A stretch of DNA of 64,000 nucleotides, from positions 496,001 through 560,000 of the forward strand of contig NZ_CP018092.1 of NCBI RefSeq assembly GCF_002754935.1, given 5' to 3'. Each line of letters opens with the position of its first letter. Position 1 is the stretch's first letter. The stretch comes from Thermostichus lividus PCC 6715. GTDB taxonomy: Bacteria; Cyanobacteriota; Cyanobacteriia; Thermosynechococcales; Thermosynechococcaceae. A program made the translations under genes and the position numbers. The notes beneath the pieces were generated by a model that did not search any database, was not told where the DNA came from, and saw only the letters and a list, made by a program, of their open reading frames with translations. Shown piece after piece: positions 50,248-59,590 of this stretch.

Positions 50248-50679
50248 TTATTGCGAATTGCCGCGAAAGGTAATAAAAAAGGTTTGGCCATCAAGTGTGC
50301 CGTTGGCTGTAGCACTTAGAATGCGTTGATTGGCTCCATAGCGAGCAGTGACACCACCACTGGCATCGGCCATGCCCGAGCCACTCAGGCGAATATCTAG
50401 GGTGTAAGCGTCTCCCTTGATGAGAGTACCCCCAAAAGAGATCAGGCGGCCATCAGCTAAGCGAATGGACATATCCACCTTGTTATCGGCCTCTATGGCA
50501 ATGCTCATAAAGGTCACACCAATGTTAGGGCGACCGGCTAGGCCAAAAATACCTGTACCGTTTTGGGCGTAGAATGTAGTTGCTGTCGGGGTTTCCTGTA
50601 CGGGCGCAGGGGGCGAGTTGGCGATCGCCCTTGGGGTTAAGCCCAGTAGGAGGCTGAGAATCAATCCTAGGGTTTGCAT
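50248..50679 (-). CDS. Secreted hypothetical protein
   Basis: 143 residues with a signal peptide (LGLILSLLLGLTPRAIANS). The mature part is beta-rich: FYAQNGTGIFGLAGRPN, VTFMSIAIEADNKVDMSIRL, SATANGTLDGQTFFITFRG. Probably periplasmic or outer-membrane associated. No family recognised. Between cobD/cbiB and the tRNA-Leu gene, all on the minus strand. Confidence 0.65.
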   Translation of the reverse strand: MQTLGLILSLLLGLTPRAIANSPPAPVQETPTATTFYAQNGTGIFGLAGRPNIGVTFMSIAIEADNKVDMSIRLADGRLISFGGTLIKGDAYTLDIRLSGSGMADASGGVTARYGANQRILSATANGTLDGQTFFITFRGNSQ

Positions 50680-50720
50680 ACTGAGTTAAGTTCGTAACGC
50701 TCTAAGGGTAAAGACGATGA

Positions 50721-51707
50721 TTACCTTGCAAAAGTTACCATCAGCAGTCCCCCTGTGAGGGCAAGCGTGACAAGACAAAGCTGGCGGGTTAAGGCAAGTG
50801 CCATACCAACTGTAGCGGGTTCAATAGGATGTAGCGGCTCACCGAGGTATGGTTTAACCTTTATTTGACCCCGGTAGGTGTTGACTCCCCCCAACTGCAC
50901 CCCTAAGGCTGCCGCGTAGGTACACTCGCTCCAGCCAGAGTTAGGACTCGGATCCTTGGGGGCATCGCGCCAACACCACTCCCACACCCGCTGCCAACGG
51001 CCTGAGCACAGTGCCCCAAGGAGTACCAAAAAACGACAGGGGAACCACGTCAGTAGATCATCGATTTTAGCGGCAAACCATCCCCAGTGGGTATAGGGTG
51101 GCTGGCGATAGCCAATCATCGAGTCAAGGGTACTGGCCGCTTTGTAGGCCATGACGAGGGGGAGTGGCCCCACCTGCGGGACAAAGAGGCTGGCAATCGC
51201 CCCGTAAAAGAGTGGCGCAATGACCCCATCCGTCGCATTTTCGCTAACGGTTTCCAGCACGGCTCGCAGAATCTCAGTTTCGTCTAGCTGAGCGGTGTCT
51301 CGCCCCACGTATTTGGCTAAGCATTGCCGTGCCTGCGGTAAATCGCCTGCGTGTAGCGCCTGCAGCACCTCCTCGGCGGCCTCCCGTAAACTGCGTCCCG
51401 CCAAACCACTGGCAGTCCCCACCACTGCTAGCCCCCACCCCAGCAGCGGTGAAAGGTCGGTTGCGGCTTTAACAATTCCCCAAGATATGCAGGCCGCACC
51501 GCCAATCAAACTCACACTCAGGAGAGCACCCCCAAGGCGCTGCCCCCACATTGGCCACCCTTGGCCATAGCGACAGCTGTTGCTCACCCATTCAATATAG
51601 GTTCCCATCCAGCGCACCGGATGCGGCCAGCCCCACGGATCCCCAAGGCCATAGTCCAGTAGGGCAGCGGCAATCAGAATGGTATAGGCAATTTGCGGCG
51701 AGAACAC
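50721..51707 (-). CDS. cobD: Adenosylcobinamide-phosphate synthase (CobD/CbiB)
   Basis: Attaches aminopropanol (or its phosphate) to cobyric acid in B12 synthesis. 328 residues from a GTG start. Membrane protein with about five helices; LDYGLGDPWGWPHPVRWMG at the N terminus is the family hallmark, followed by ENATDGVIAPLFYG and KAASTLDSMIGYR. Supports that this organism makes cobamide and fits with the riboswitch-controlled cobalt importer at 22.8 kb. No cob neighbours here. Confidence 0.95.
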   Translation of the reverse strand: MFSPQIAYTILIAAALLDYGLGDPWGWPHPVRWMGTYIEWVSNSCRYGQGWPMWGQRLGGALLSVSLIGGAACISWGIVKAATDLSPLLGWGLAVVGTASGLAGRSLREAAEEVLQALHAGDLPQARQCLAKYVGRDTAQLDETEILRAVLETVSENATDGVIAPLFYGAIASLFVPQVGPLPLVMAYKAASTLDSMIGYRQPPYTHWGWFAAKIDDLLTWFPCRFLVLLGALCSGRWQRVWEWCWRDAPKDPSPNSGWSECTYAAALGVQLGGVNTYRGQIKVKPYLGEPLHPIEPATVGMALALTRQLCLVTLALTGGLLMVTFAR

Positions 51708-51746
51708 AGGTGCTTGAGGAGGGACTGCTGGCGAGCAATAGCTATC

Positions 51747-53372
51747 TTAACTGTCCGGTTCCGGCTGGGTTTCTGCGCGCTCAAAGGCGGGGCAATAGCC
51801 CTCTGGTGCCACTTTGAAGTTATACAAGGCGGAGGCTTCATTCCAGCAGCGTTGCCCGCGATAAAACTGGCAATTAAAACAGCTTTCCTGCTCAGGGGCG
51901 ATCGCTGCGGTCATTCCCAGAACTTCTTTGGGGGTCATTCCCCGCACCAGCAATTGCTCTCCCTGCCATGAGGCTAAAATAAAGCCTGTATCTGCTAAGC
52001 GGCGCCAGCGGGGATCGGCGGTAATGGCGGCCGGCAGACGGATCAGGGCATCGTCATTCCACTCGCTGACTTCACCTTCGTAGGCAAGCTGCACTAAGGA
52101 ACTGGGGGTGGAAAGAGTGAGTTGGCCAATGGGAAATTGAATCGTGGAGCCACTGGTGGGGGTATGCAGGTGGTAGCGGTTACTCAGTTCATTGAGACTG
52201 GCCAAATCTGCTAAGTAATTTGGATCACCGTGAATGAGGACAACGTGTTGGGGGCGAATATTGTGGATGAGCTGGGTCGTGGCAGGACCATCAGCGTGCA
52301 ATGACAGCAAAAAGCTATCCACTTCGACCTGGGGGAGTTGACTGAGTTGCGGGTCAAGATCCCGAAAGGGCTGACCATAAAGTAACCGGGGATACAGCAC
52401 CAACCACGGGCGATCGCCGCGCTCTAGGTAAGGCAATAATTCCTGCCCTTGATCCACAAGGACAATGGTGGCTTGCTCTGGACGGGGACTAATTTGGTCA
52501 AGGCTGCTCAGGGGTTGAACTTGGGGCTTGACCCGCTGATCCCAAAAGAGGGCTTGATGTTGGGCAAAGTTTTGGATCGCTGTGGGTAGGTGGGGCAACA
52601 CCGTTAGGTAAGCATCGCAACTGCGGGCGATCGCCGTTGTCACCCAAATCTGAATCGGTTGACCGGTAAATAAATGGTGGCTGCGCAACAAAATGAGGAT
52701 TTCTTGGGCTACTCCAAGGGGAGGCAAGGGCAGTAGGACGTTGTACCCCTGATCGACCGCCGTGCGGATGCGTTCGGCCAATTGATTTTCCTGCTGGCGA
52801 CGGTGGGGATGCCGCGCTGTCCCAAGGCTGGCTTCAATAATGAGCACATCCGGCTGCAACCCCCGCAGATCCGCAAGGGGTAACCCCTCAGCAAAACGCG
52901 TATTAGAGAGAAAAAAGTCCCCTGTATAAACCACACTCAGGGGCGGCTGCTCAGGGTTCGCCTCTTGATAGGTCAAGGCAAACACGGCGGCTCCGGGTAA
53001 GTGACCCGCGGGAAACAGTTCTGCTGTTAAGCCGTCTCCAAATTCCACTGGCGATCGCCATGGCAAGGCACGACAAAACGGTGGCACCTCTTCATCCGGC
53101 CAGTTCAGGGGTAACAGTTGAGCGGTAACTTCACTGGCATAGACGGGGATGTGGGGAAAGCGTCGATGGAAAGCGAGTAAACTCTGGGCATGATCGGCGT
53201 GGGCATGACTGCATAACACTAGATCAAACGGATGCTCTTCAATTTCCTCTAGCGGCAACACCGATAGAGATGGAATACCACAGTCTAGGAGAATACGATA
53301 GGTGCCAAGCTCTAAACCAATGCACACCCCTTCCCCTGCGTGACCCACCCCATAGTTGAGGCACTCGATCAT
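51747..53372 (-). CDS. MBL-fold (beta-CASP-like) metallohydrolase
   Basis: 541 residues. Metal-site motifs SHAHADHAQ near residue 56, then AGHLPGAAVF and YTGDFFLSN in the lactamase core; a beta-CASP-like insert follows, and HVVLIHGDP near residue 380. The last ~110 residues add an unusual domain with CFNCQFYRGQRCWN and EGYCPAF, four Cys that could bind zinc or a cluster. Related to RNA-processing beta-CASP proteins, but the substrate is unknown. ATG 53372 follows an in-frame TTG at 53375. 40 bases upstream of cobD. Confidence 0.82.
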   Translation of the reverse strand: MIECLNYGVGHAGEGVCIGLELGTYRILLDCGIPSLSVLPLEEIEEHPFDLVLCSHAHADHAQSLLAFHRRFPHIPVYASEVTAQLLPLNWPDEEVPPFCRALPWRSPVEFGDGLTAELFPAGHLPGAAVFALTYQEANPEQPPLSVVYTGDFFLSNTRFAEGLPLADLRGLQPDVLIIEASLGTARHPHRRQQENQLAERIRTAVDQGYNVLLPLPPLGVAQEILILLRSHHLFTGQPIQIWVTTAIARSCDAYLTVLPHLPTAIQNFAQHQALFWDQRVKPQVQPLSSLDQISPRPEQATIVLVDQGQELLPYLERGDRPWLVLYPRLLYGQPFRDLDPQLSQLPQVEVDSFLLSLHADGPATTQLIHNIRPQHVVLIHGDPNYLADLASLNELSNRYHLHTPTSGSTIQFPIGQLTLSTPSSLVQLAYEGEVSEWNDDALIRLPAAITADPRWRRLADTGFILASWQGEQLLVRGMTPKEVLGMTAAIAPEQESCFNCQFYRGQRCWNEASALYNFKVAPEGYCPAFERAETQPEPDS

Positions 53373-53394
53373 CAACTCCGATCAGTGACCCTCC

Positions 53395-53529
53395 TTAGTG
53401 CGCCGAGCCATTGCCATGATAGTTATCGCTATCGTAGTAGCCATTCTGGGTGCCAAAGACGAGACACAATAGAATAAAGACTGGCGTAATCCCTAATAGA
53501 ATAGGCTTAACGCTGATGACAACATCCAT
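53395..53529 (-). CDS. 44-residue single-helix membrane protein
   Basis: Reads MDVVISVKPILLGITPVF, then ILLCLVFGTQNGYYDSDNYH, ending GNGSAH. One TM helix (about 8-28) and a short polar Tyr/Asp/Asn-rich tail. AGGAG is 8 bases before the ATG, and the frame is clean. Looks like a small subunit of a thylakoid complex. The length and one-helix topology fit the small NDH-1 subunits (NdhP/NdhQ kind), but I cannot confirm this, so no symbol is given. Confidence 0.7.
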   Translation of the reverse strand: MDVVISVKPILLGITPVFILLCLVFGTQNGYYDSDNYHGNGSAH

Positions 53530-53696
53530 GGATTTGACTCCTAGTTTGGCTCAAAATGGCATAGGCTGCTGCTATTCAGTTTAGCGCAGAGATTTAGGCT
53601 AGAGCTGCAACGGCCAACGTTCTCCCTGCTGGCGATCGCCCCTGTAACGGCGGAGCGAACTACTCAACAAGCGTGCTGATCACTGTTCCGGCCTCT

Positions 53697-54611
53697 ATGG
53701 TTAATCCACGATTTATTTATAGCGATCGCTTTCTTGATCACCGCTGCCGCCAGTTTCATTTTGAGCGCCCAGAGCGGTTGACGACCATTTGTCAGCACCT
53801 ACGCACCGCATTTCCCAACGCAGTATGGCGGGAACCCACCCCAGTGAGTGAGGGTTTGCGATGTTGGCTCGAGCAGATTCACAGTCCTTTGTACCTACAG
53901 CAGTTAGCCGATATTGCAGCAGCGGGGGGAGGGTGGCTGGATGCCGACACCTACCTCAATGAACACAGCTATGATGTTGCCCTGCTCGCCGTCCAAGCTT
54001 GGCTGGATGGAGTCAATGACACCTGCTACACTCAATCTCCCGTGTTTGTGTTAGCGCGCCCCCCGGGGCACCATGCACTGCGGGAGCGGGGAATGGGCTT
54101 TTGTTTGCTGGCGAATGCTGCGATTGCGGCTCACTACGGACTCAGCGTAGCAGGAATTGAACGGGTGGCGATCCTCGATTGGGATGTTCACCACGGCAAC
54201 GGCACCCAAGCCTTAGTGCAACATCACCCGCAAATCGCCTACTGCTCCCTGCACGAGAGTCCTGCCTATCCCTATACCGGTGCTGAGAGCGATCGCGGCT
54301 GCCACGGAAATGTGCTTAACCTACCGATGGCCGCAGGAGCAACCGGAGCCACCTATCAACTGGCGTTTAGAGAGCGCGTCATTCCCTTTTTACAGGAATT
54401 TGAGCCAGACCTATTAATTCTTAGTGCTGGCTACGATGCCCACCGAGATGACCCACTTTCGGGGATTAACCTTGACGACACTGACTACGGCTGGATGATC
54501 GGCCAGTGCTTGCAGATCACTCACCGTATCGTTGTTGGCTTAGAAGGAGGGTATAACCTCGATGCGTTGGGGCGTTCAGTGGTTGCAACTGTGCAGGCAA
54601 TAGCTCACTGA
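53697..54611 (+). CDS. Histone deacetylase-family protein
   Basis: Zinc amidohydrolase of the HDAC/acetylpolyamine amidohydrolase family. About 304 residues from ATG 53697 (MVNPRFIYSDRF); GTG 53673 would add eight. Motifs: RPPGHHALRERGMGFCLLAN (substrate/charge relay His pair), ILDWDVHHGNGTQ (metal Asp, His), LSAGYDAHRDDPLSG (metal Asp) and LEGGYNLDALG. Substrate in cyanobacteria is not known; candidates are acetylated polyamines or proteins. Monocistronic. Confidence 0.92.
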   Translation: MVNPRFIYSDRFLDHRCRQFHFERPERLTTICQHLRTAFPNAVWREPTPVSEGLRCWLEQIHSPLYLQQLADIAAAGGGWLDADTYLNEHSYDVALLAVQAWLDGVNDTCYTQSPVFVLARPPGHHALRERGMGFCLLANAAIAAHYGLSVAGIERVAILDWDVHHGNGTQALVQHHPQIAYCSLHESPAYPYTGAESDRGCHGNVLNLPMAAGATGATYQLAFRERVIPFLQEFEPDLLILSAGYDAHRDDPLSGINLDDTDYGWMIGQCLQITHRIVVGLEGGYNLDALGRSVVATVQAIAH

Positions 54612-54692
54612 TCTAACACGTCTAAAACAATGTATTGATAGCCCTTAAGCCACTGCTATACATCTGCCCCTTGCCGCTACCCCTGAGGACGG

Positions 54693-55226
54693 TCACGCTC
54701 CAATAACCCGCGTCACTTCAGGTGAGTTAGCGGAATCACGTTCTATGTAGTCATAGGATAGCCAGTTGTAGTGGACTAAACCCACGGCGTGGGCAAAGAG
54801 TTTGGCAGGCTCTGCTGTCAACAATTCGTCAATATCGTGTGGGTGCAACCACTGCTCAACGTCATCGAGCAACTCCAGTTGTACCGAGGGAACGACCTGC
54901 TGGAGATTTGCCCGGGAGTACTCGGAATCGTCAACGTGGAGCTCATCGTCACCCCAATTACAATGGTAGCGGCTAACTACGGCACCGCGATTGTAGAGCG
55001 TAAACCCCCAGCCATAGTCTTCAGCATAGACATAGTGAAGCAGGGGATGGACGGCGGCGGCAACAATCCGCTCGTCTGGCTCAAAGGCGCTCCCCTCAGC
55101 TAAAAAGGTTACCCAGCCATTGCTTGGCCTATAGACGTAACCGTTGCATTGTATAGAGCGCAAGATCTCGATAGCATCTTCCGGTTGCTCACTGCGCAGA
55201 TGATAGCTTTCACTGAACTCACTCAT
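54693..55226 (-). CDS. Conserved-type hypothetical protein
   Basis: 177 residues, soluble and acidic (ESYHLRSEQPEDAIEILRSI, WVTFLAEGSAFEPDERIV, DYIERDSANSPEVTRVIGA). No motif recognised. Shares strand and close spacing (19 bases) with the small HTH-like gene upstream, so probably co-transcribed. The Asp/Glu/His/Trp-rich middle hints at an alpha/beta fold. Function unknown. Confidence 0.65.
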   Translation of the reverse strand: MSEFSESYHLRSEQPEDAIEILRSIQCNGYVYRPSNGWVTFLAEGSAFEPDERIVAAAVHPLLHYVYAEDYGWGFTLYNRGAVVSRYHCNWGDDELHVDDSEYSRANLQQVVPSVQLELLDDVEQWLHPHDIDELLTAEPAKLFAHAVGLVHYNWLSYDYIERDSANSPEVTRVIGA

Positions 55227-55245
55227 CGTGGGTACCCATACTCGG

Positions 55246-55563
55246 CTATCGATTAATGTATCGCTCCAAAAGCTGCCGAATCGCCTGAAGTTCCGCCAAA
55301 ATACTACTGAGCAGTTGCTCGGGTTGATCCTGTGGTACTGTTTTTAGTTCGACGTGAAGCTCGGTAAACCCCATAACATCACGGGCAAACCGTGCTACCT
55401 CGTTAGGGTGAAACAATAATGGTTCGCGGCGACTGCTACGGCGCTCGGGATTCAGACGCTTGGGATCAAAGGGAGGATTGATAACGTAGTTGTCACTATT
55501 GACGTAGCGGTAGATAGAGGCTCGGGAACGATGGAGGGTTTGCTGAACTTGTTCAATTGTCAT
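55246..55563 (-). CDS. Small HTH-like DNA-binding protein
   Basis: 105 residues from ATG 55563 (MTIEQVQQTLHRSRASIYRY). The first 25 residues have the spacing of a MerR/excisionase-type helix-turn-helix, followed by a basic loop (RLNPERRSSRREP), EVARFARDVMG and a C-terminal helix ILAELQAIRQLLERYIN likely used to dimerise. Upstream ATG 55605 would add 14 residues. Likely an autoregulator of the pair with the next gene. Not a recognised named protein. Confidence 0.6.
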   Translation of the reverse strand: MTIEQVQQTLHRSRASIYRYVNSDNYVINPPFDPKRLNPERRSSRREPLLFHPNEVARFARDVMGFTELHVELKTVPQDQPEQLLSSILAELQAIRQLLERYINR

Positions 55564-55667
55564 CAGGTTGCTATCACTAGATAGTAATTTATATCGCCGC
55601 ATCAAAACTATTACTGAGGGTTATTGTTATCGATTTTATTTCAATGTAAGTGTAGAGGGATCAACTG

Positions 55668-57389
55668 TCAAGATTTAATGCGAATCTTTTGATTTAATTG
55701 CTGAGTTTGCCGCTGCTGCTGTTGTTCTAACAAACGGCTAGCAAAGGACAGGGCGGCTGCAGAGCGATCGCCCCCGGCCAAGTCCGCCAAGGCATGAAGG
55801 CGTTCTTCTCCATGGAGGGGATATACCGCAACCGTTGTTTGTTGCTGGTGTGCGGCGCTGAACTTTTGAACGTGGTAGTGGTGATCTGCCGCAGCAGCGA
55901 TCAGGGATTGGTGGGTCACGCAAAGGGTTTGGTGGTGGCGGCTCAACCGGTACAAACTGTCGGCGATCGCCCCAGCAATACGCCCGGAGACCCCCGCATC
56001 AATTTCATCAAAAATCAATGTCTTCGCTGTTTGTTGTGTTGTTAGGCAGGTTTCTAATGCCAGTAAAAACCGACTAATTTCACCACCGGAGGCAACCTCC
56101 CCAAGCGGTTGTAAGGGTTGGCCAGGATTGGCACTCCACAGAAAGGTAATGTGATCACTGCCGTGGCTGCTGGGAGCTATGGACTCCAGTTGTACTTGGA
56201 AACGAGCATGGGGTAGCCCAAGGGGCTGGAGATGCTCAAGGAGTTCCGCTTGCAGTTGATCTGCAGCAGCAGCGCGCAGTTCATGGAGACGAGCGCTGGC
56301 AGTGGTTAGCTCTGTCATCCATGCCTGTACATGGTGCTCGAGATGCTCGTGAGTCATGGTGTGCTGCTGGATCTGGCTGAGTTCGGCAGCAATGCTATCG
56401 CGGTAGGCCATAACGCTCGCCAAGTCAGGCCCATACTTACGACACAGCCGTTGGAGCTGATGAATGCGGTTGCCAATCCTATCGAGGGTCTCCGGATCGG
56501 CCTCTAGGCTCTCAGCATAGGTGCGCAGGTGCCGTGCGGCCTCTTCGCCTTGGGCGATCGCCCCTTCGAGCAATTCTAGGACTGGAGCAAGGGAGCGATC
56601 TAAGGGCAGGAGCGCCTGTAGCGCCATTTGGGCTTGCCCCAATAACCCTGTGGCACTGGGTTCCTCCTCGTAGAGCCAGTAGTAGGCGCGCTGGCTGTGC
56701 TCCTGTAACTCATGGATGTGGCTCAGCCGCTGATATTGTTGCTGGAGGGTCTCCAACTCATGGGGGTCGTTCAGGTTGGCTGGCTCCAGTTCACTGAGTT
56801 GAAATTTCAACAGGTCTAGCCGTTGCAGTCGTTGTTGCTCTGCTTGGGTAAACTCTGCCAATTGGCGCTGACTACTCTGCCACGCTTGGTAGCATTCAGA
56901 CACCCGCTGACGCTGCGCCAGTAGCTCGACTCCCCCGTAGTGATCCAGCCAATCGCGCTGTTGGGCTGGGCTGGCCAGTTGAATGGCTTGCCCCTGCGCC
57001 GTCAAACGCACCAGATAACGCCGTAGTTCCTGTAGCTGTTGCCGATTGACAAGAACTCCATTTACCCGCGTGCGGCTGCGGAAGGTCTCTCCCTTGAGGC
57101 TAAATTCACGACTGCACAGCAGTTCTCCCCCCATATCTTCAATCTCTAGGCGCTGGAGCCATGCCTGTACCTCCGGTGTGAGGGTAAACACCGCTTCAAT
57201 GTGTCCTTGGGTGCTCCCAGAGCGCAGGTGCCGCACCGTTAGTTTGCCCCCAAGGAGAGCATCAATGGCATCCAAGAGAATCGATTTCCCTGCCCCTGTT
57301 TCCCCCGTCAGCACGTTCAGACCAGGGTGAAATGTGACCTCTAACTCCGTGACAAGGGCAAAATTCTTAATCCGCAGTGTTTGCAGCAT
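55668..57389 (-). CDS. recN: DNA repair protein RecN
   Basis: SMC-like ATPase that helps double-strand-break repair. About 573 residues from ATG 57389 (MLQTLRIKNFALV). Walker A VLTGETGAGKSILLDAI, coiled-coil arms rich in Gln/Glu/Leu, signature EVASGGEISRFLLALET and Walker B TLIFDEIDAGVSGRIAG. Short length and the absence of a hinge CxxC separate it from SbcC. Divergent from crtR with ~165 bases between. Confidence 0.95.
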   Translation of the reverse strand: MLQTLRIKNFALVTELEVTFHPGLNVLTGETGAGKSILLDAIDALLGGKLTVRHLRSGSTQGHIEAVFTLTPEVQAWLQRLEIEDMGGELLCSREFSLKGETFRSRTRVNGVLVNRQQLQELRRYLVRLTAQGQAIQLASPAQQRDWLDHYGGVELLAQRQRVSECYQAWQSSQRQLAEFTQAEQQRLQRLDLLKFQLSELEPANLNDPHELETLQQQYQRLSHIHELQEHSQRAYYWLYEEEPSATGLLGQAQMALQALLPLDRSLAPVLELLEGAIAQGEEAARHLRTYAESLEADPETLDRIGNRIHQLQRLCRKYGPDLASVMAYRDSIAAELSQIQQHTMTHEHLEHHVQAWMTELTTASARLHELRAAAADQLQAELLEHLQPLGLPHARFQVQLESIAPSSHGSDHITFLWSANPGQPLQPLGEVASGGEISRFLLALETCLTTQQTAKTLIFDEIDAGVSGRIAGAIADSLYRLSRHHQTLCVTHQSLIAAAADHHYHVQKFSAAHQQQTTVAVYPLHGEERLHALADLAGGDRSAAALSFASRLLEQQQQRQTQQLNQKIRIKS

Positions 57390-57553
57390 TCCCTTTAGGA
57401 CTCCGGCAGCCAAGCGACTCTATTGTGGCACTCTTCCTTTCGTTGGAACGAGGACAGCTCACTTTTGCCATAGTGCGACTTGATTTTGTACCGCAGATTA
57501 GCCTACATAGTAGAAGGTAATATTTTGCAACATTTTGAGGAGCAACTGCTCGG

Positions 57554-58465
57554 ATGATCACGGAGGCAGCAGCGATCCCAGCAACGGTGCCCAAAGAGTT
57601 TTTGGGGCCACCAATGGGGTTTAATCCAACCTTAGTCATGTTTTTTGCCGCATTTGCGATCGCCATTCTTTCGACGTGGGGATACGTTCAGGGAGACTGG
57701 CCGGGTTGGGTTTGCTTTGGCGCCAATATGCTGGCTCTACACCTAATGGGAACGGTGATTCACGATGCCTCCCACAATGTTGCCCACAGCAGTCGCCTTG
57801 TCAATGCCATTATGGGCCACGGCAGTGCCTTACTCCTTGGCTTTGTATTTCCGGTCTTCACACGGGTGCACATGCAGCACCATGCCAATGTCAATGATCC
57901 CGAGAATGACCCAGATCACTATGTGTCTAAGGGGGGGCCTTTGTGGTTAATTGCCCCTCGCTTTTTCTACCATGAAATTTTCTTTTTCAAGCGGCGGCTC
58001 TGGCGGAACTATGAATTGCTGGAGTGGGCAATTAGTCGGCTAATCTTAATTGCTATTGTGGTGTTTGCGGCTACTAGTGGCTACATGCACTATGTTCTAA
58101 ATTATTGGTTTCTGCCCGCCGGGGTGGTTGGGCTGATGCTGGGGCTCTTTTTTGACTATTTTCCCCACCGTCCCCACACCGAGCGCGATCGCTGGCACAA
58201 TGCCCGGGTCTATCCCAGTCCAATTTTGAACTTGCTTATCTTTGGTCAAAATTACCACCTGATTCATCACCTGTGGCCGAATATTCCATGGTATAAGGTG
58301 CAGCCTGCCTACCATGCCGTCAAACCGTTACTAGATGCCCACGGCTGTAAACAGACCCTTGGTATATTGGAACCGGGGAATTTTCTCCCCTTTTTATACG
58401 ATGCTTTAGTGGGGCTGCACTTTCATCGGGTCGCCCCACCCTCTAAGACTCCTCCTCCCTCTTGA
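57554..58465 (+). CDS. crtR: Beta-carotene hydroxylase CrtR
   Basis: Di-iron membrane hydroxylase that makes zeaxanthin from beta-carotene. 303 residues. His boxes: HDASHNVAHS, HMQHHANVNDPENDPDHY, and NYHLIHHLWPNIPWY. Four helices. KEFLGPPMGFNPTLVMFF at the N terminus and ERDRWHNARVYPSP are typical of CrtR. Its stop overlaps the ribosome-binding sequence of the next ABC gene (TGAGGTGTTCC before ATG), so translation may be coupled. Confidence 0.95.
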   Translation: MITEAAAIPATVPKEFLGPPMGFNPTLVMFFAAFAIAILSTWGYVQGDWPGWVCFGANMLALHLMGTVIHDASHNVAHSSRLVNAIMGHGSALLLGFVFPVFTRVHMQHHANVNDPENDPDHYVSKGGPLWLIAPRFFYHEIFFFKRRLWRNYELLEWAISRLILIAIVVFAATSGYMHYVLNYWFLPAGVVGLMLGLFFDYFPHRPHTERDRWHNARVYPSPILNLLIFGQNYHLIHHLWPNIPWYKVQPAYHAVKPLLDAHGCKQTLGILEPGNFLPFLYDALVGLHFHRVAPPSKTPPPS

Positions 58466-58473
58466 GGTGTTCC

Positions 58474-59433
58474 ATGGTGGCTGAAGTCAGCGGCGATCGC
58501 CCCCCTGTTGTGGTGGTCGAAAACCTACAAAAGTCCTATCGGACAGGGTTTTGGCTGCGTACGGTGATCACCCCCCTGAAGTCCGTTTCCCTACAGGTGT
58601 ACCAAGGAGAAACCTTTGGCCTCCTCGGCCCCAACGGGGCAGGCAAGACCACGTTACTCAAAACTCTGTTGGGGTTGGTACAACCTAGCGCTGGGCATGG
58701 CTTGCTGTTGGGGCGACCCTTGGGCGATCGCGCCATTCGCCAGCACATTGGCTATCTACCGGAAAATCCTTACTTTTACGACTATCTGACGGGTTGGGAA
58801 TTTCTCGAGTTTACCGCTGGCCTGTTTGGCCTTAGCAAAGCCACTCGCCAAGAACGAATTCCACTGTTGCTAGAAATGGTGGGCTTAACCCTCAAGGATG
58901 CCCGCAATAAGCAAATGCGCCGTTACTCGAAAGGGATGGTGCAGCGGGTCGGCCTCGCCCAAGCCCTCATCAACAACCCAGACGTCGTGTTCCTCGACGA
59001 ACCCATGTCTGGCTTAGATCCCCTTGGCCGCTATCAAATCCGTGAGATCATCCTATCTCTGAAAAAGCAGGGCAAAACCATCTTTTTTAATAGTCATGTT
59101 TTGGCAGATGTGGAGGCCATTTGCGATCGCATTGGTATTTTGGCCCAAGGGGAGCTAATTTGTACCGGTGGGGTGAACGAGCTCCTTGGCAGTAGCACGA
59201 GCTACCATGTGGAGGGCACGGGTGGCCATGTCGATGGCCTGCAGGAGTGGCTACACCCTCTAGAGATTCAAGGCGATCGCTGGCAAGGCGTGATTAACGT
59301 TTCACCGCAGCGCTTTTTAACCCTTGTGGAGGAAATGGGAGGACAAATTTTACACCTACGCCTCGCCCGCCCCACCCTTGAAGAATTTTTTGTCGAACAG
59401 TTGCGCCAGCGGGGGATTTACGTGAGCCATTAG
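58474..59433 (+). CDS. ABC transporter ATPase (ABC-2/DrrA type)
   Basis: About 319 residues from ATG 58474. Walker A LLGPNGAGKTTLLKTLLG, Q loop IGYLPENPYFYDYLTG, signature YSKGMVQRVGLAQA, Walker B VVFLDEPMSGLDP and switch FNSHVLADV. The last ~90 residues are the usual regulatory tail ending LEEFFVEQL. Its permease is not adjacent; the gene is followed by an IS-like scar. Overlap with the crtR operon suggests shared transcription, not necessarily shared function. Confidence 0.9.
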   Translation: MVAEVSGDRPPVVVVENLQKSYRTGFWLRTVITPLKSVSLQVYQGETFGLLGPNGAGKTTLLKTLLGLVQPSAGHGLLLGRPLGDRAIRQHIGYLPENPYFYDYLTGWEFLEFTAGLFGLSKATRQERIPLLLEMVGLTLKDARNKQMRRYSKGMVQRVGLAQALINNPDVVFLDEPMSGLDPLGRYQIREIILSLKKQGKTIFFNSHVLADVEAICDRIGILAQGELICTGGVNELLGSSTSYHVEGTGGHVDGLQEWLHPLEIQGDRWQGVINVSPQRFLTLVEEMGGQILHLRLARPTLEEFFVEQLRQRGIYVSH

Positions 59434-59590
59434 GGATACAGGCCGCTGCTGGCAAAAGACCATCATACGTCTATTCAGCAACGCCAAATTTTCAAACTAG
59501 GGTAGTGCTCAAGATGGGATGTTTTATCGAATGTGAGCGAAAAACCCCGTCCGCTTGCGGCAGGAAGGATGTCAACATATCTATCCTCTT
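59434..59590. repeat. IS200/605 right-end-like remnant in a scarred intergenic stretch
   Basis: CCCCGTCCGCTTGCGGCAGG (an imperfect short hairpin) is followed by AAGGATGTCAAC, resembling the right ends of IS200-type elements. No transposase reading remains. The left ~100 bases after the ABC gene contain nothing recognisable. Confidence 0.35.
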
